From contig CP145424.1 of assembly GCA_036867785.1 (NCBI GenBank), positions 806,001 through 870,000 of the forward strand: DNA of 64,000 bases, written 5' to 3'. The translations under genes and the position numbers were made by a program. Source of the DNA: Plasmodiophora brassicae (Eukaryota > Endomyxa: Phytomyxea > Phytomyxea > Plasmodiophorida). This document shows, in pieces, positions 40,171 through 52,655 of this stretch; position 1 is the first letter of the stretch, and the number at the start of each line of letters is the position of its first letter. The notes beneath the pieces were generated by a model. It had not been told where the DNA came from and did not search any database. It saw only the letters and a list, made by a program, of their open reading frames with translations.

Positions 40171-41855
40171 ATGGGGAACGCCGCCGCTGGGTCGGCGTCA
40201 TCGGCGGGCAGGCAGTACGCCGAAGTCACGAAACAGGACTACTTGTTCGCGTGCCCGTGCCCTGTCGACGACGACCAGCTTCGCGCCGAATGGGCGCTGT
40301 TCACAGTATGTGCGAATCGACCGTCTGGACGATGCGGCATCTGACAATCGGGCTCGTATAGTCGCTCCCGATCATGGCTGGCAACGCGCGCCTGCTGGAG
40401 AAGGCCAAGAAGCCGAAACACAAATGGGCGCTGCTCTGCAAGTTCCAGCGCATGATCGCGAAGGGCCTGCGGGAGTCCGCCAGCGTCGTCGAGCGCATGG
40501 GCCTTCTCAGCGAGGCGGCAACGGTCGTACGCGTGACGACCATCATCCACGACGTGGTCAGCGCGAACGGCGCCCCGGACAACGACCACCTGGCCTGCAA
40601 AGACGCCCTGCGTGCCATCGAGAAGCAGCTGGCGTCCGGCCTCGGCCGCTCCCGACTGCCGTCCGAGGTCACACCGGACGCTGGCGCTGTGGACCTCGCG
40701 CTAGGCGATTTCCTGGACGGGTCCTTCCTGCTCTACTGCATTCGGGATCGGATCCGGGCCATGCCCGCCGACCAGAAATGGCTCCTCTGCCTGAACTTTG
40801 AGTTCACCGCCGCCGCCCAGCTCTGCCAGCTCCATGCCGACCGTGCCGTCGACAGGCAGAGCCTGATGGCCGCCCGCGAATTCTGTCAGATTGCCCCGTC
40901 GGCCGCCTATCTATGACTGCGCGCCCTAATACGCTCCCCGTGTCGTCCAGATCGCTGCGCCTTCCATTTCTACGAGACCGACGTCATGATCAGCGCGCTG
41001 CAGGCCATCACCGACGAGATCGACTACCAGAAGTTCTCGGAGCGCATCAACGGGCGCGCCGCGGCGCCCCCGGCACCTGACGCCAACCGCGTTCGTGCCG
41101 AGTACTCTCAGGCCATGGTCGGAAACGGCCTGCAACGTCGCTGCGGACCCCCTTGCTGACATCGTTCGTGCCAGAGCGTCTTCCCGCACGTGGTCCAGGA
41201 GGACATGAAGGCGGTGCCGGTCGAGGCAATGCAGGCAATTGTGGAGTTCCTACGCGACCTGTTGCCCAGCGGCGACCTGGAGGCGGACGACCCGCCGAGC
41301 TTGAATGCCGCGCCGCCTTCCCTGATCGGTGGTAGTGGCAAACATCGCACCAATGCGCGCCACTCGTCCGTCTCGGCCATCATCCTATCGGCCATTGGCA
41401 AATCCGAGGTCTCGTCGGACGAGGAGACCATCATGGCCAGCGCTGCTGCGGCGCCGCCGCCGCCAAAGGAGACGGAGCCGGTCGAGGTGGCGTCGTCGTC
41501 GGCGAAGAAGCCCAGCGGCAAGATCGCAGACCTGCAGGCGCGTCTGAACCTGAACCCGGCCATGTTCATGGGGTCGATGCAGGCGCCGAAGGCCCTGGCG
41601 CTGAAGAACAAGCGAGGCCTGACGGCCGTGTCGGAGGAGCCGTCCAAAGCGGCCGCACCGGACAAGCCATCGACCAGCACATCGACCAGCACGACGACGA
41701 AGGTGGACGCCGCCGTCCCGGGGCCGACTGCCATCGAACCGATGGCGCACGCCAACCTGGCCCGCCCCGCCGTCAACAGAGGACGCCGACCGAGGAGGGT
41801 GCCGGTTGAGGCGACGCCGGCCGTCTCGACGTCGGACCCAGCTAGAATACAGTGA
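40171..41855 (+). CDS. Putative N-myristoylated helical protein, unknown
   Basis: Four exons: 40171-40305, 40362-40884, 40951-41117 and 41175-41855; introns 56-66 bp, all in frame. About 501 residues. It starts MGNAAAGSASSAG, a good N-myristoylation context. Residues 45-290 are a compact helical region (LLEKAKKPKHKWALLCKFQR, VERMGLLSEAATVVRVTTII, DFLDGSFLLYCIRDR), reminiscent of armadillo- or VHS-like solenoids but unassigned. The tail is Ser/Pro/Ala-rich with one ordered motif, GKIADLQARLNLNPAMFMGS, similar in pattern to short actin-regulator (WASH/capping-protein) motifs. A membrane-linked cytoskeletal adaptor is a guess. Confidence 0.6.
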
Positions 41856-41932
41856 CCGCCAGACGAATCGGGCGGCAATGCATGCCGGTGATGGGTTTGA
41901 CGCGTTCCGGGGCCAGACGCGTCGATCGACAG

Positions 41933-43817
41933 ATGCCACGATCCGCTGCCGACGTCCTGTCCGACAACGACGACCTGTTCGACGATGAGCAGTTCGACCA
42001 GATCGAGCTGGACTGGTCGCCGTCGGCCGGCGACGTCGACGACCTCGACGACGTCCTCGAGGAGGCCGGGGAGATCGCCAGGCAGGCCTCGGAACGCGTC
42101 GAGAAGGCGGCGGCGGCGGCGATCGAGCCGCGATGCGGGCGCCGTTTAACGGTTCGGTGCGCGTGCCTGGCGATCCTGCTCGTCGTGCACATTGGGACCA
42201 CGGTCCGGTTCCTGCAAGGCGCCGGCCTGTTCCGCCCGGCAGCGCCTGCGGCGACCACGCCCGCGTTGTTGGCCGACTACAGGCGGTACCTGGAGCAGGT
42301 GGCGCACCGAATCGCCCAGCACGACGTCACGCAGGCGGAACGCCTGGCCGAGGCCGACACGGTCGTCTCCGACGAGGACATTGTCCTAGCGGATCGCCAG
42401 GCGCGGTTGGCCGTCAACCAGGACGTACGGCGACGTGCCACCCGGATGCTGCCGAGAGCCAGGAACCTCTGGCAGATGTACTGGGCCAACCCCGCCGACC
42501 GCCCGGTCCTGTCGACGGCGCAGCGACGCCATGTCGACATGGCACCGACGGTGTCGGCCGTCTGGAAGACGGTCGGTACGAGACTCAGCGCCCGACGGCT
42601 TGGCGCGGCATTCGTTGCAGGGCATCGACGGCCAGGCGCGTCGGTGACGGCAGGCGGACGACCTCGTACGGCGGGCAACGGTACGCGGAGGGTCGGCGAG
42701 CACGTCCAGCGCGTACGCGACCGGGGCGCCCAGGCTGTCCAGCGGATCCTATCGTTCTCGCAACGCTCCTACCGCGGCCGACCCCACGCGTCCGTCGTCG
42801 TCCAGGTCGTCGTCGGCTGGGTCGCCCTGGTCTTCTCCTGGATCTCCTATTCCGACATCCTGTTCCGGGTCGTCACCTACGCCCGTCACGCAGCACGGTA
42901 CGTTTCACTGGCTGGATTCGCGCCGTGCGCTGCGCTGCGGTCCAGCAGTCGCCGGTGCCATGGCGATCCGCGCGACTGCAGGCCGCAGCAGGGGCCTGTT
43001 CGCGCGCTGAGTACTTAGGCCTGTTTGATTTGTTGCGTGTCTCAGGGTGGTCGCTGTGCGGAAGCGGAACATGGCGTCGTGGTCGTTCAGGGCGCGCCGG
43101 TCATGCGCGATCGCCCTGCGCCATGCGCACGTCGTGATCGTGGCCGTGTTCCTGATCGTGCTGACCGGTCGGGTCGCAGTGGACGTGGGCCGCGTGGACG
43201 TCGTCGGGATGGTGCGGCAGGAGGTCGCCGACCAGTGCCAGAATTACCTGCGCACGACGGCAGCGTTCACGTCGTCGCCGTACCGACCGCGGCCCCGTCC
43301 CGCTTTGATCGCCAGGTTGAACCGGATGCGGTCGGCCCTGAACGCCGACCTGGACCAGATCGCCGCCATGGTGCGGGACAGCGCGCAAGGGCGGCACGCG
43401 CCGCCGTTCCACATCGAGTATCACCCGTTGCTGGACCCGGCGCAGGCACACGGGCTGCCCGTGCACAACGTCACGAGTGGCGCACCCGACCACGACGCCG
43501 AGATCGCGGACGCGTGCCGCACGGGTCGCCCCGTCCTCGATCTGCAGGGCGCACTCGAGCGACAGGTCCTGGCCTACCGGGACCTGATCGTCGCGCAGAT
43601 CATCTGCTTCCTGCTGGTCCATCTCGTGAACCACCTGGTCAACGCCGCCCTGCGACACTGGTTCTGGATCGACCTCACCGAAGGTTACACGGTGGACAAG
43701 CCGTTCACCGACGACCAGGTCCGGCAACGTGCACGGCGGCATCGACAGGTCGCTGCGGCGTGCCTCGCATTGGCAATTGCCGCCTTCCTGACCGTCCTCA
43801 TCATCGGTGCGCGATAG
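41933..43817 (+). CDS. Polytopic membrane protein, unknown
   Basis: Two exons (41933-42897, 43046-43817; the 148-bp intron is longer than usual) give about 578 residues. A very acidic N-terminus (DDLFDDEQFDQIELDW, DDLDDVLEE) precedes about five membrane segments: LAILLVVHIGTTVRFL, VVVQVVVGWVALVFSWIS, VVIVAVFLIVLTGRVAVDV, DLIVAQIICFLLVHLVNHL and ACLALAIAAFLTVLIIG. Arg-rich loops lie between them. No family recognised. It starts 78 bp after the upstream gene and ends 79 bp from the convergent proteasome gene. Confidence 0.65.
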
Positions 43818-43895
43818 CATCAGCAGCGTCCCGTTGATCGTAAAGTAAAGACAATCGTATGTATGTGCGGGAGCGCCTGCACTGTGCAGGAACGA

Positions 43896-44900
43896 TTACT
43901 GTTTGTCGTGGGCCTTCTTGGCCTTCTTCTCGGCCTCCTCGGCGGCCTTCTCCTGCTCGATGGTGGTGACCAGGGCGTCGATGTCCGCTTCGGACAGGTA
44001 CTCGAGATGTTTGCCACGGCGCAGGACCGCGATCTCGATGTTCTTGCTGCCGGACTCGACGACCTCGAGCAGGGCGCGGACGGCCAGCTTGATGGCGGCG
44101 TCGTCCGTCTGGCCATCGGCGTAGTGCGTCTCGAGGTATTCGCGGACCGTTTTCGAGTTGCGCCCGGTGGCGTTGGCGCGCCACGCCGAGTACGTCCCCG
44201 ACGGGTCCGTCTGGTACAGGCGCGCCGTCCCGTCATTGTCGAACCCGACGATCAGCGTCGATATGCCGAACGGGCGGCAACCGCCACGCTGCACATACCG
44301 ATCAGCGCGACGCGACACGATCGACAGGCTGAGCCCCGCCGCTGGGTTACCTGCGTGTACTTCTGCTGGACGTAGGCGATGTGCCGGGCGATGTACTCGA
44401 CGGAGCAGGCGTCCTCGACGGACATCCGGTACGACTGGCATTCGCGGCGCGCCTTGTTGACCAGGACGCGCGCGTCCGCGGTCAGCCCGGCGAACGCCAG
44501 CATGACGTGATCGTCCAGGCGAACGATCTTTTTGATTGTTCGCGAATCCTACAGACGCCAACGGGTCAGATGCGGCGATACACGCCACAGGTCGCAATAC
44601 CGAACCTGGAGTTTGGCCATGGATTTCTTCTCGACAGCTAGGACGATCGCGTCATTGCCGCGAATGCCGACCTACAATGCGTGGTGGGTGTGAGACGAGC
44701 ACGTCGTCAGCGGTTGGAGCGCAACGCGATACGACGGACAGCGGTGGCGCCCTTGTTGACGGCCTCCAGGGCGTACTCGACCTGGAACAGGTGCCCGTCC
44801 GGGCTGAACGTCGTGAGCGCGCGATCATCTGCACACAGATCGCATGGTCAGCCCCTGACGCGGCGGTCATGGCGCCTGCCCGCCTCGACTGACATGACAT
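43896..44900 (-). CDS. PSMA7: 20S proteasome subunit alpha4 (PSMA7-like)
   Basis: Five exons; exon 1 is only 7 nt (44900-44894). Splicing over introns 44829-44893, 44673-44739, 44549-44605 and 44289-44350 gives the exact family start [20 protein letters not shown], the alpha-signature helix. [20 protein letters not shown] and [20 protein letters not shown] match the alpha4 subunit, and the tail is lysine-rich ([18 protein letters not shown]) as in PSMA7. The subunit forms part of the outer gated ring of the 20S core. The length is normal at about 245 residues. A first exon of seven bases is a useful warning for automated annotation here. Confidence 0.95.
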
Positions 44901-45191
44901 TGGTGAACGACGCGCGACGATCCGTCAACGGCGACAAAAAATGACGATGACGCCCACCCGAATCCGAACGCGACTTTCCGCGTGCGCTTTTTTCCAGCGT
45001 ACCCTGCCTGGCTTCCAACGTGGAAGGCATACAACAATACACATCGGTTGAGGAGGTGTACGCGGGCACCACGGCGGCCGCTTCACGTGCGGATGCGCAC
45101 CCAGCGCGCTGCAGTTCGCACTTTCCCACAGGACCAATAAGTTTGACGAGCGCCTGCCACGCAGGTCAATGAAGCGGGGCCGTGTGCCTCC

Positions 45192-45199
45192 TATATAAG
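45192..45199 (+). promoter_or_regulatory. TATA box upstream of a membrane-protein gene
   Basis: TATATAAG lies about 42 bp before the ATG at 45241 in otherwise GC-rich sequence. The spacing allows transcription to start roughly 15-20 bp before the start codon, giving a very short leader. The rest of the gap 44901-45240 has no gene. Confidence 0.55.
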
Positions 45200-45240
45200 A
45201 TCGTCGGTGTACTGCAGTACTGCGTTATCGGTGTGGTGCG

Positions 45241-45999
45241 ATGACGTCGCCGCCGGCGTTACTGGGAGTGATCGGCGTCGGCGCGGTGGGCGCCCTCGTC
45301 CTGTGTATTGCGGTTGGCGTGTCAACTTCCGTGGCTGCGCAGGCGGCCTCGCTGGCGCTGACGGCGATCGTTGCGCCCGCATTTCACCGCCGGCCAGGGT
45401 CGGGCCCGGCTACACCGATATGGATGCCCACTGTGATAACGCTCCAGGCGGGAGCACTGGCATTCGCTATCGCGTCCAGGTCAATGGACAGGCCAGCGCT
45501 AGAGTACCAGGCGGTACTAGCCGGCAACCCACTAGCCACGGTGGACTCGGACCTCCTGCACTGGGCCGCTCTTCGGATGATAGCAACGACATCGTTCATC
45601 GTATCCCTGGTCGTATTGTATGGCGGCGCGCGACAGGCCAGTCGGGCATATCGCGCGCGGATGGATAAGCTCACGCTGGATAAAGAGCAAGCCCTAAGTG
45701 CCGTCCTGCACAGCGAGCGCGTTCGCCAGGGGCAGATCGAGGCACACCGTATGAGTCGCAAGCGGCACGAGCTGGCAGGGCGCCTGGCGCGGCAAATGTC
45801 ATCCACGTTAAAGGCGGCGTTATCACCGACGCGCAAGAACGTTGTCGAACAACTTGACGAGGTCCACAGCGACACGGAGGCATCGCAGTCGCCGTCGAGT
45901 TCGAGACTGTCGTCGCCAACCCGTCACAAGCGCAAGGAATCGGCAGCCGACAAGCTGCCCCGGGTGACGTCCCAGTTTCAGGAACCCATCGACGAATGA
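45241..45999 (+). CDS. Membrane protein with cytosolic helical tail, unknown
   Basis: A single 252-codon exon preceded by a TATA box. Membrane segments: LLGVIGVGAVGALVLCIAVG, VAAQAASLALTAIVAPAF, a weaker one at TVITLQAGALAFAIA, and MIATTSFIVSLVVLYGGA. A charged helical region (KEQALSAVLHSERVRQGQIE) and a basic, Ser-rich tail ending QFQEPIDE follow. No family recognised. Confidence 0.65.
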   Translation: MTSPPALLGVIGVGAVGALVLCIAVGVSTSVAAQAASLALTAIVAPAFHRRPGSGPATPIWMPTVITLQAGALAFAIASRSMDRPALEYQAVLAGNPLATVDSDLLHWAALRMIATTSFIVSLVVLYGGARQASRAYRARMDKLTLDKEQALSAVLHSERVRQGQIEAHRMSRKRHELAGRLARQMSSTLKAALSPTRKNVVEQLDEVHSDTEASQSPSSSRLSSPTRHKRKESAADKLPRVTSQFQEPIDE

Positions 46000-46012
46000 A
46001 CAATGCCCGTCA

Positions 46013-48508
46013 TCATACGGGAGATTCATTACCCGTCAGTCCCATGTCGATCTCGATGCTGTCACATGTCTGCTGCGGCGCGCCATTCCCCTGGCGAACG
46101 AGCTGTTTCAGGGCGCGATGGTACGTCTGAGGGAAATGGTGCAGCATCATCGATTTGGAGATGACGATCTCCTCCAGCGCCGCCCGGTCGCACGGGTACA
46201 CCCAGAGGTGGCACCTGTGCGCCTGCCTATCGCCGCACCATGGCCATCCCCAGCGGCGGTTGCCACGCGCGATGTCCTCTTCCACCATATGGAACAGACG
46301 TCCAGGCACCTGCGCATGCAATTAGGTGCCACGGCCGACAGGCGCAGGCCAGTTCCGGGGCGCAGTTTACGAAAAGGTGCGCGTCCGACGCCTCCTCCAC
46401 GGCGTCCTCGATTCGTGCGAACGCCTCTACAGAGCACCGACCACGTATCATTGGTGCTGCTGTACAGCGGCCTGCACCACGCCGAGTACCTGCGTTGGAG
46501 GCAATGTCGCGAAGGAACAGGTCGCTGGCCTCGGAGTGGGATCGCAGGACGTCGTGCCGGGACAGGCCCGCGAATCGCTGGGCGGCTTCGTTGATGAAGC
46601 GCATTTGCAATTTCAGGCGGCGCACGCTGCGCAGCGACAGACGCGATATGAGGTCGTGGCCGAACACGATCGACGTGATCAGCGACGCGGTTAGGTCCGA
46701 TGCCGCCAGGTCCAGGTCGTACCTGGGCCCATCATGAGAAACGAGGAGCAACCGGTGCGGCCGAGTTTGTACGTGGTACAGTTTCAGGGGCGCGAAGGAG
46801 TAGCAGTGCACCGGGCGTGACGGCCATGGGTTCAACTCCTGGCAATGCCTCGACAGAAGCGTCATCGTGCCTATCGGCACGGGTCAGCACGCATTCGTCG
46901 ACGCGGGGGCACGCACGCAGACGCACCGGCAATGGCGGCGCCAAGGCTGTGCCCTGTCAGGACGACACCGTATGTAGGGTGCAGGTCAAGGAAGTCCCTG
47001 ACGGCTCGCGACTCCTTGATCTCGGTGATGATGTTGATAGCGGCGTTCAGGACGCCGCCGTGCATGTGCGACCCGGGCGGGAACCCGTACGGTGTCAGCG
47101 GGCGCACGTCGATGATGAGGTCGTTGAGCAGGTCCTGCAGGGAGTGTGTACCGCGCACGCACACCACCAGCGTGCGTCGCGGGTGGTCAGCGGCGACGTA
47201 GAACACGGCTGTGCCGGCCTGGGACGTCAGGTTCGCATAGATGATATCGGCGCGGGCGAGGCCCGTGCGCAGCAGGAAGGCCCGGATGGAGCAGGCGCAG
47301 CAGCCGACGGCGTGCAGGTTCGTGCGGTCCTGCAGCAGGCAGTTGGGGAGACAGCAAGCCGCCCACGGCCGCATCATGGCGTACAGCGGGGCGCCGTAAG
47401 CACCCAGCGCGTACTTGCTGAAGTGGCACGCACCTTGCAGGCGATCCCAATCGCCCGCACCCTGTTGTCAGGCGTAAGCGCAGCAGAAGCACGGGGGCGC
47501 GCGCGCGCACAGGCACAGCACGAACGAGGTCGGGTGGACGTGCGCTGGCGTCGCCCAGCAACGGGGAATAGGGGCGTGCTGGAGGCGGCGACGACGACGT
47601 CGATGACGGAGGCGATTTGTCCAGGCACGGTGGCGGTGCCGTTGGACCCTGGAGGAACACGCGCCGCGGCTGCCGCTTCTGCAGGGCGCGCACCATGGCC
47701 ATCGACAGGATCATGTCGCTGAAGTTCGCGAACGGGATATCGGCGGCCAGCTCGGCGAGGTTCGCGGCTATCGTCTCGAAGCCCTGCTCCTCGCTACATG
47801 GTCGTACCCGCAGTCAGACCGGACAGGCCTCGGCGCGGCACGCGGTCGACCCACATGTCTCGTTGCCGGTCGCCGGTCCAGCACGCGTGGCACAGCATGC
47901 ATCGAGCCAGCGCCTTCCATTCCTCGATGGTGCCTGCGACGCGCGATCGTCATTGCCTCCAGCAAGCGAGCGACGCACTCGCCACCGCTCATACGGGATT
48001 GGGTGCGATGCTGGAACAGGACCATGGCGCATATGCCATTCACTGCGATGGCGACCCAGCCGCAGGCCACGACGATGGCGATCAGGACGCGCAGGCCGAT
48101 GGCGTCGCCGCAGTGGCGCACGACGAGGGCGGCGAACAGGGTGCCGGCCACGGTCAGGACGAGGCGCACGGCGGTCAGTGCCGTGGCCGCCATGGACAGG
48201 AACGTCGGGCGGACGTGCTCAAAGATGGACGCGTCGTAGTGCATGGCGATCGCCTTCACGAGGACGCCGACGTGGGCGGTGAACTCGGCGAGGCACACGA
48301 CACACAGGGCCACAAGGTAGGCGGACAGCGTCGTGGACACCCACGGCGACAGCGTATCGCACCCGGCCAGGACGCCGGCGAACGCGCGCGACACAATCGG
48401 GATGCCGACCATCCAGGCGATGACGACAGGGACCTGCAGGGTCAGGTTGCAGACGCTCCACAGTAAGACCTCGGTCGACCCGGTCGTCCAGCGCCCGGGC
48501 GACGCCAT
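46013..48508 (-). CDS. sn-1-specific diacylglycerol lipase-like (class 3 lipase)
   Basis: Multi-exon. Exon 1 from 48508 (MASPGRWTTG) encodes four membrane helices, as in metazoan DAGL (PVVIAWMVGIPIVSRAFAGV; LSAYLVALCVVCLAEFTAHV; TAVRLVLTVAGTLFAALVV; LIAIVVACGWVAIAVNGI). Introns at 47934-47994 and, by length and frame, around 47775-47832 are supported; others precede GAGDWDRLQGACHF and follow the active site. The lipase domain reads LVVCVRGTHSLQDLLNDLI and the nucleophile elbow GHSLGAAIAG; the catalytic Asp is probably in SLITSIVFGHDLISRLSLRS. The C-terminal block WVYPCDRAALEEIVISKSMM is DAGL-typical. The enzyme releases 2-monoacylglycerol from diacylglycerol. The start is uncertain by about 30 codons. 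Confidence 0.85.
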
Positions 48509-48692
48509 CCCCAGACGCAGTCTCGCTGGCCTCTTCCAGGCCAGGCCGGGCGGCCCCCTCTCGTGTCCCACGTTACGGGGCGGCCCACGAACGGGTCTCA
48601 TGGGCAGCAATGCAAGAGGAGTGTGTTTAGCATGACGACTGCGGCGGGTGACGGCAACGGCTGGGGTGTGCCCTCCCGCCCGCCCGCGGGCG

Positions 48693-49953
48693 TCAGCGCT
48701 TCTTGCGCGCGTACTGCCCGACCCGATCGAGGACCTCGCGCAGGCCTCGTTTCCGGTTCGGGTCCGTTTCCGATTGCAGGCACGGCGCCAGGACGGGGTC
48801 CTGTAGGGCGACCAGCGCATCCATGACAGGGGCGCTCGCGTATCGATCCTGTGGGCGAGCTTAGTGCGGGCATGGTGGCGACGGGCGTGGCCGCCTACGG
48901 ATTCGGCCTTGAACGTCTCGCAGGTGAAGACGTTGACGAAGAAGAGGACGGCCTCGCGGATGTCGTCCCTGCTGAAGTACGAGGTACACTGTTTGGACGT
49001 GTACACGGCGACCAGGCGCAGCATGTCGTTGGAGTCCAGGATCTCGAGGACACGCTCCTCGTCCAGCTGCCGACCAGCGCATCGTCAGACAGGATCGCTG
49101 CGGCGGACCCATGGGCCCACCTCGTCGAGCTGGTCGGTCAGACGCCGCAGGAAGTGAACGACGACGGATTTCTGCATGCCTTCCTGGTTGTCCGCGAACT
49201 TGGTGTACTGGTCGTTGTCCAGGCCGTGCTGTATGACGTCCTGGCAGTGCTTGACCAGGTACGGGATGTCCAGGATCTGCAGAGCCTCCACGTGCGACAA
49301 CGCCGACGTCAGCAGCAGGCCGCACGAGATCTCAAAGTTCCGGCACCTGCCAGGCGCATCGTTCAGGGCCAGCAGATCCATCCAGGGAGCGGGCGGCCGT
49401 TGCCCATACGTGTCGGTGACTTTGGCGTCGGTCTGGCCGGTGTCCTCGGCGGCCTTCCTGACGGCGGCCATGAACGTCGGGTGGCCCATGGAGACCTCCA
49501 TGTACTGGTGCAGGAGGCGCATCGTCAGGTTCAGCTTGCCCTCCTCCAGCAGCATCCGCACGGCCATCTCGTCCTTCTGCTGATCCCACAGTGTCCCTGG
49601 CACAGCGTCATTCCCCTCTCGGTACTGTCCGACGGTGGGGGACCGCTCACCCACCTTTGCTGTTGCGCCCCGTCTGATCAGCGACGCTCTTCTCGAACTG
49701 GATCGGGGCGGCCATCTCGACGGATGCGATCTGCGCCACCTGGATGATGCTGTCGGCCACCTCGAGCCACGCTGCATCGCCGCCGTCAGCCCACACGAGC
49801 GTCCGCTGGGGCATAGGCTAACGCACGCAGGGACAGGACCGGCATGTCCGACACGCTCGCCACGTTGCACTTGATCTGCATCTTCAGCCGGTCGACGCGA
49901 TCGTCGCGGGCGCTGGTCCCGTCCTTGGCTCCATACCGACCTTGCCGGCTCAT
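48693..49953 (-). CDS. Helical protein, unknown (possible armadillo type)
   Basis: Four exons: 49953-49855, 49805-49655, 49596-48899 and 48848-48693; introns 49, 58 and 50 bp. The 367-residue protein starts MSRQGRYGAKDGTSARDDRV and ends EVLDRVGQYARKKR. It is soluble and helical: WLEVADSIIQVAQIASVEMA, AVRMLLEEGKLNLTMRLLHQ, LSHVEALQILDIPYLVKHCQ, IREAVLFFVNVFTCETFKAE. The helix pairs fit an ARM/HEAT-like solenoid, but no family signature is recognised. It sits 184 bp upstream of the co-oriented DAG lipase gene. Confidence 0.7.
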
Positions 49954-50046
49954 CCGCTCTCGTCTGTACGCACCGTGTGACGCACAGCGGCACCAATGTT
50001 CATCAAAGGAACCCGACCATCGAATGTATTGGGCAACACGTGGCGC

Positions 50047-52514
50047 TCATGCCGATTGGCAACAGGGGTCCGCCAGCGGGACAGCACAGGGATCGTCGTC
50101 AGCAGCAGGCTTCCGGGCGACGGGTCGTAGCGCGCGGATCGGCGCCCGTGCCTTGAGTTGCATCTCGGCGAACTCGTCGTCGGGGACGGACTGGCTGACA
50201 ACGGCGCCGCCCGCCCCGACGGTCGCTGCCGACGTCGCACGATCGAGGACGACCGTGCGGATGACGACGTTGAAGTCAGCGGTGCCGCTCACGCTGAGGA
50301 ACCCGCTGACGCCCGAGTAAATGCCACGCGGCGAGCCCTCCAGCCCTTCCAGAATCTGCATCGCGCGGCGCTTCGGCGCCCCCGTCATCGAGCCTAGAAG
50401 ACGTACATCGGGGGGATCAATGCCGACGAACAGGAGCGACGACGGGTGAGGGAGCGTACCTGGAGGGAACGCTCGTCGGATGCACTGGACAGGCGTGCAT
50501 GGTACAGGCAGGCGGCCACGAATAACGCTGACCAGCTGGTGAACGTTCGGGTAGGTACGTAGGTCGCAGAACTGGTCGACGACGACGGACCCGGGTACGC
50601 ACGACGACGACAGGTCGTGTCGAACCAGGTCGGTGATCATGAGGTTCTCGGCCAGGTCCTTCTCGCTGGACGCCAGCGACTGACGCAGCGTCCGGTCCCG
50701 ACCTGGCGATGCCCCACGTTTACGCGTCCCTTTCATCGGCTCGGACGATACCTACGAGGGCGCGCGGGTCAACGACACAGCACCCGTCTCGTATGGTGCA
50801 ATGGCAAGGCAGACCTGTCGGTGGCGGTCGACGCGCAAGAAGCGTTCCGGCGAAGAGCAGCAGACTGCGACAGGGCCGAACTCGAAGTAACGAGCGTGAG
50901 GGGCCGGGTTCGACTGCCGAAGATTCAAATGAACGGCCAGGGGATCGACGTCGTCCGTCGAGAGACGCGCTTCATGGGCGGTCGTCAGGCACAGCTCATA
51001 GGATTCGCCCTGGGCGATCGCCTCTAGGCAATGTCGCACCTTGTCGCGGTACGATGGCAGGGTATCCCGGCAGGTGAATTCCGAAGATCCACACCAGACA
51101 GGCGCAGGGGGACGCTCGACGGTGCACAGGCGGCGCAACGTTCTGGGCACTCTCCCGGTTAGATGCCCATAGGTCAACGGCGGAAGAAATTGACACAGTC
51201 GTACGATAGACAGGTTTCCAACCAGGAGTCGGCATCCGATGACGTTGACGATGACGTCGTCAAAGCGATGAGATGCGTCTCGTGCCGGGCGTCATCAATG
51301 ACGATGAGGCGGTCAACAAAGAGGAAGGCAGCATCGGGCGTACGTGCAGGCAGGCATGTGTTCGTATGGCCACATTCCGCCTTCATCTCGTACCCGAACC
51401 AGCCGCAGTACCCGCCCAAGAAATCGAACGGCAACCCGGCAGCCAGCGACCGCGAAGCATCGTCGAGCGCCAGCCCGGCCAGCTCATCCTATCCACACGC
51501 GGCATGAACACACGGCGTTCGTAACAGACGAATGCGCCTTACGTCAACGCAGTCGAAGAACGAAGGGACAGGGAAGCGGACCGATGCGCCCTGGCGACAG
51601 CGCGTCACCATGCGACTCGTGACATCGTATCGCAGCGTGTGGGACAGATCGCCGGCGCCGACGCACAGATAGGATGTGGACGTGTCCGAGTCCAGCCAGG
51701 CGGCCCACTCGTCTCGCCGACGTAGCGCAGCGAATACGGCACCGGGCCCACCAAACACACCAGGTACGCAACGATGCCGAATGGATACAGGTGTCGTCGC
51801 CGTACGGGCGCGTGATGACGCGTCAGGTGCAGACGGGCGGCAGATCGGCTCGGGGCGCCTCGGGACGACAAAGTGGCGCATGAAGTTGTGGACAACGTCC
51901 CGGCCGTACTGTGTCAGGTGACTCTCAGGATGGAACTGGACGCCGATCCGCACCAGGGAAGACCTGGGCCCGTCTCCTCCTCCTCCTCCTAGGTCGATGG
52001 CCATGGGCGCGTACGGGTCCAGGCACCACGCCAGCACGCGGCACCGGGCATTCGCCTCCACCAGCAGCGAATTGTATCGGACGGCCTTGAATGCGGTTGG
52101 TACGCCTTGGAACAGGTCGTGCGTACCGTCGTGGTGGACCAGGCGTGGCGTCCCGTGGCGGGCATCGCCCGGCTGGCATTGCACGATACGGGCGCCGGCG
52201 AGATGGTGGGCCATGCCCTGCATACCCAGGCAGACGCCCAGGACGGGCAGGTGACAGTCGCGAAGGACATCGCAGCAGACGCCAAAGTCACCGGGTTTGT
52301 CGGGCGACCCCGGCCCCGGGCCGATGACGACAAAGTCGGCATGGCGGGCGGCGTCGGCGAACTCGTCCCAGGTGATGGTGTTGGGCACGACGCGGACGGG
52401 GACCGCCGTGATGGACCCGATCAGGTCGGCAATGTTATTCGCGAACGAATCAAAGTTGTCAATCAGGAGAGCGGCGAGCGGCAAGCGCGCGCGCCGGTCG
52501 TCCCCGGTGGCCAT
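50047..52514 (-). CDS. Bifunctional aminodeoxychorismate synthase (PabA-PabB fusion)
   Basis: Multi-exon; the start chosen is MATGDDRRARLPLAALLIDN. The N-terminal glutamine amidotransferase has FDSFANNI, GPGPGSPDKPGD, the nucleophile loop GVCLGMQGMAHHL and the His-Glu pair FHPESH. The C-terminal chorismate-binding domain has FDFLGGYCGWFGYEMK, QGESYELCLTTAH, NPAPHARYFEFG, SSPERFL, then, after a 63-bp intron, SEPMKGTRKRG, and ends DEFAEMQLKARAPIRAL. Lysine in P-x-KGT marks aminodeoxychorismate synthase rather than anthranilate synthase, which has Ala there. The fused form is usual in fungi, plants and many protists. It feeds p-aminobenzoate to folate synthesis, so this organism probably makes its own folate. 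Confidence 0.92.
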
Positions 52515-52655
52515 CTGCGGCGCACGGCCACGACCGCCGGGGTTATTGTGGTCCCGCGCCCACCAGGTACGCCGTCGAGGCACAGATGAACAGCGTGCCG
52601 CACAAAGCAAGGATCGCAGGTCCAGGGCCAGCGACCCGGCGCGGCACCGGTAGCG

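Noticed and set aside
50047-52514. Anthranilate synthase (TrpG-TrpE) as the identity of the fusion
   Set aside because: The active-site loop is PMKGT with Lys, the aminodeoxychorismate synthase form; anthranilate synthases have Ala at that position.
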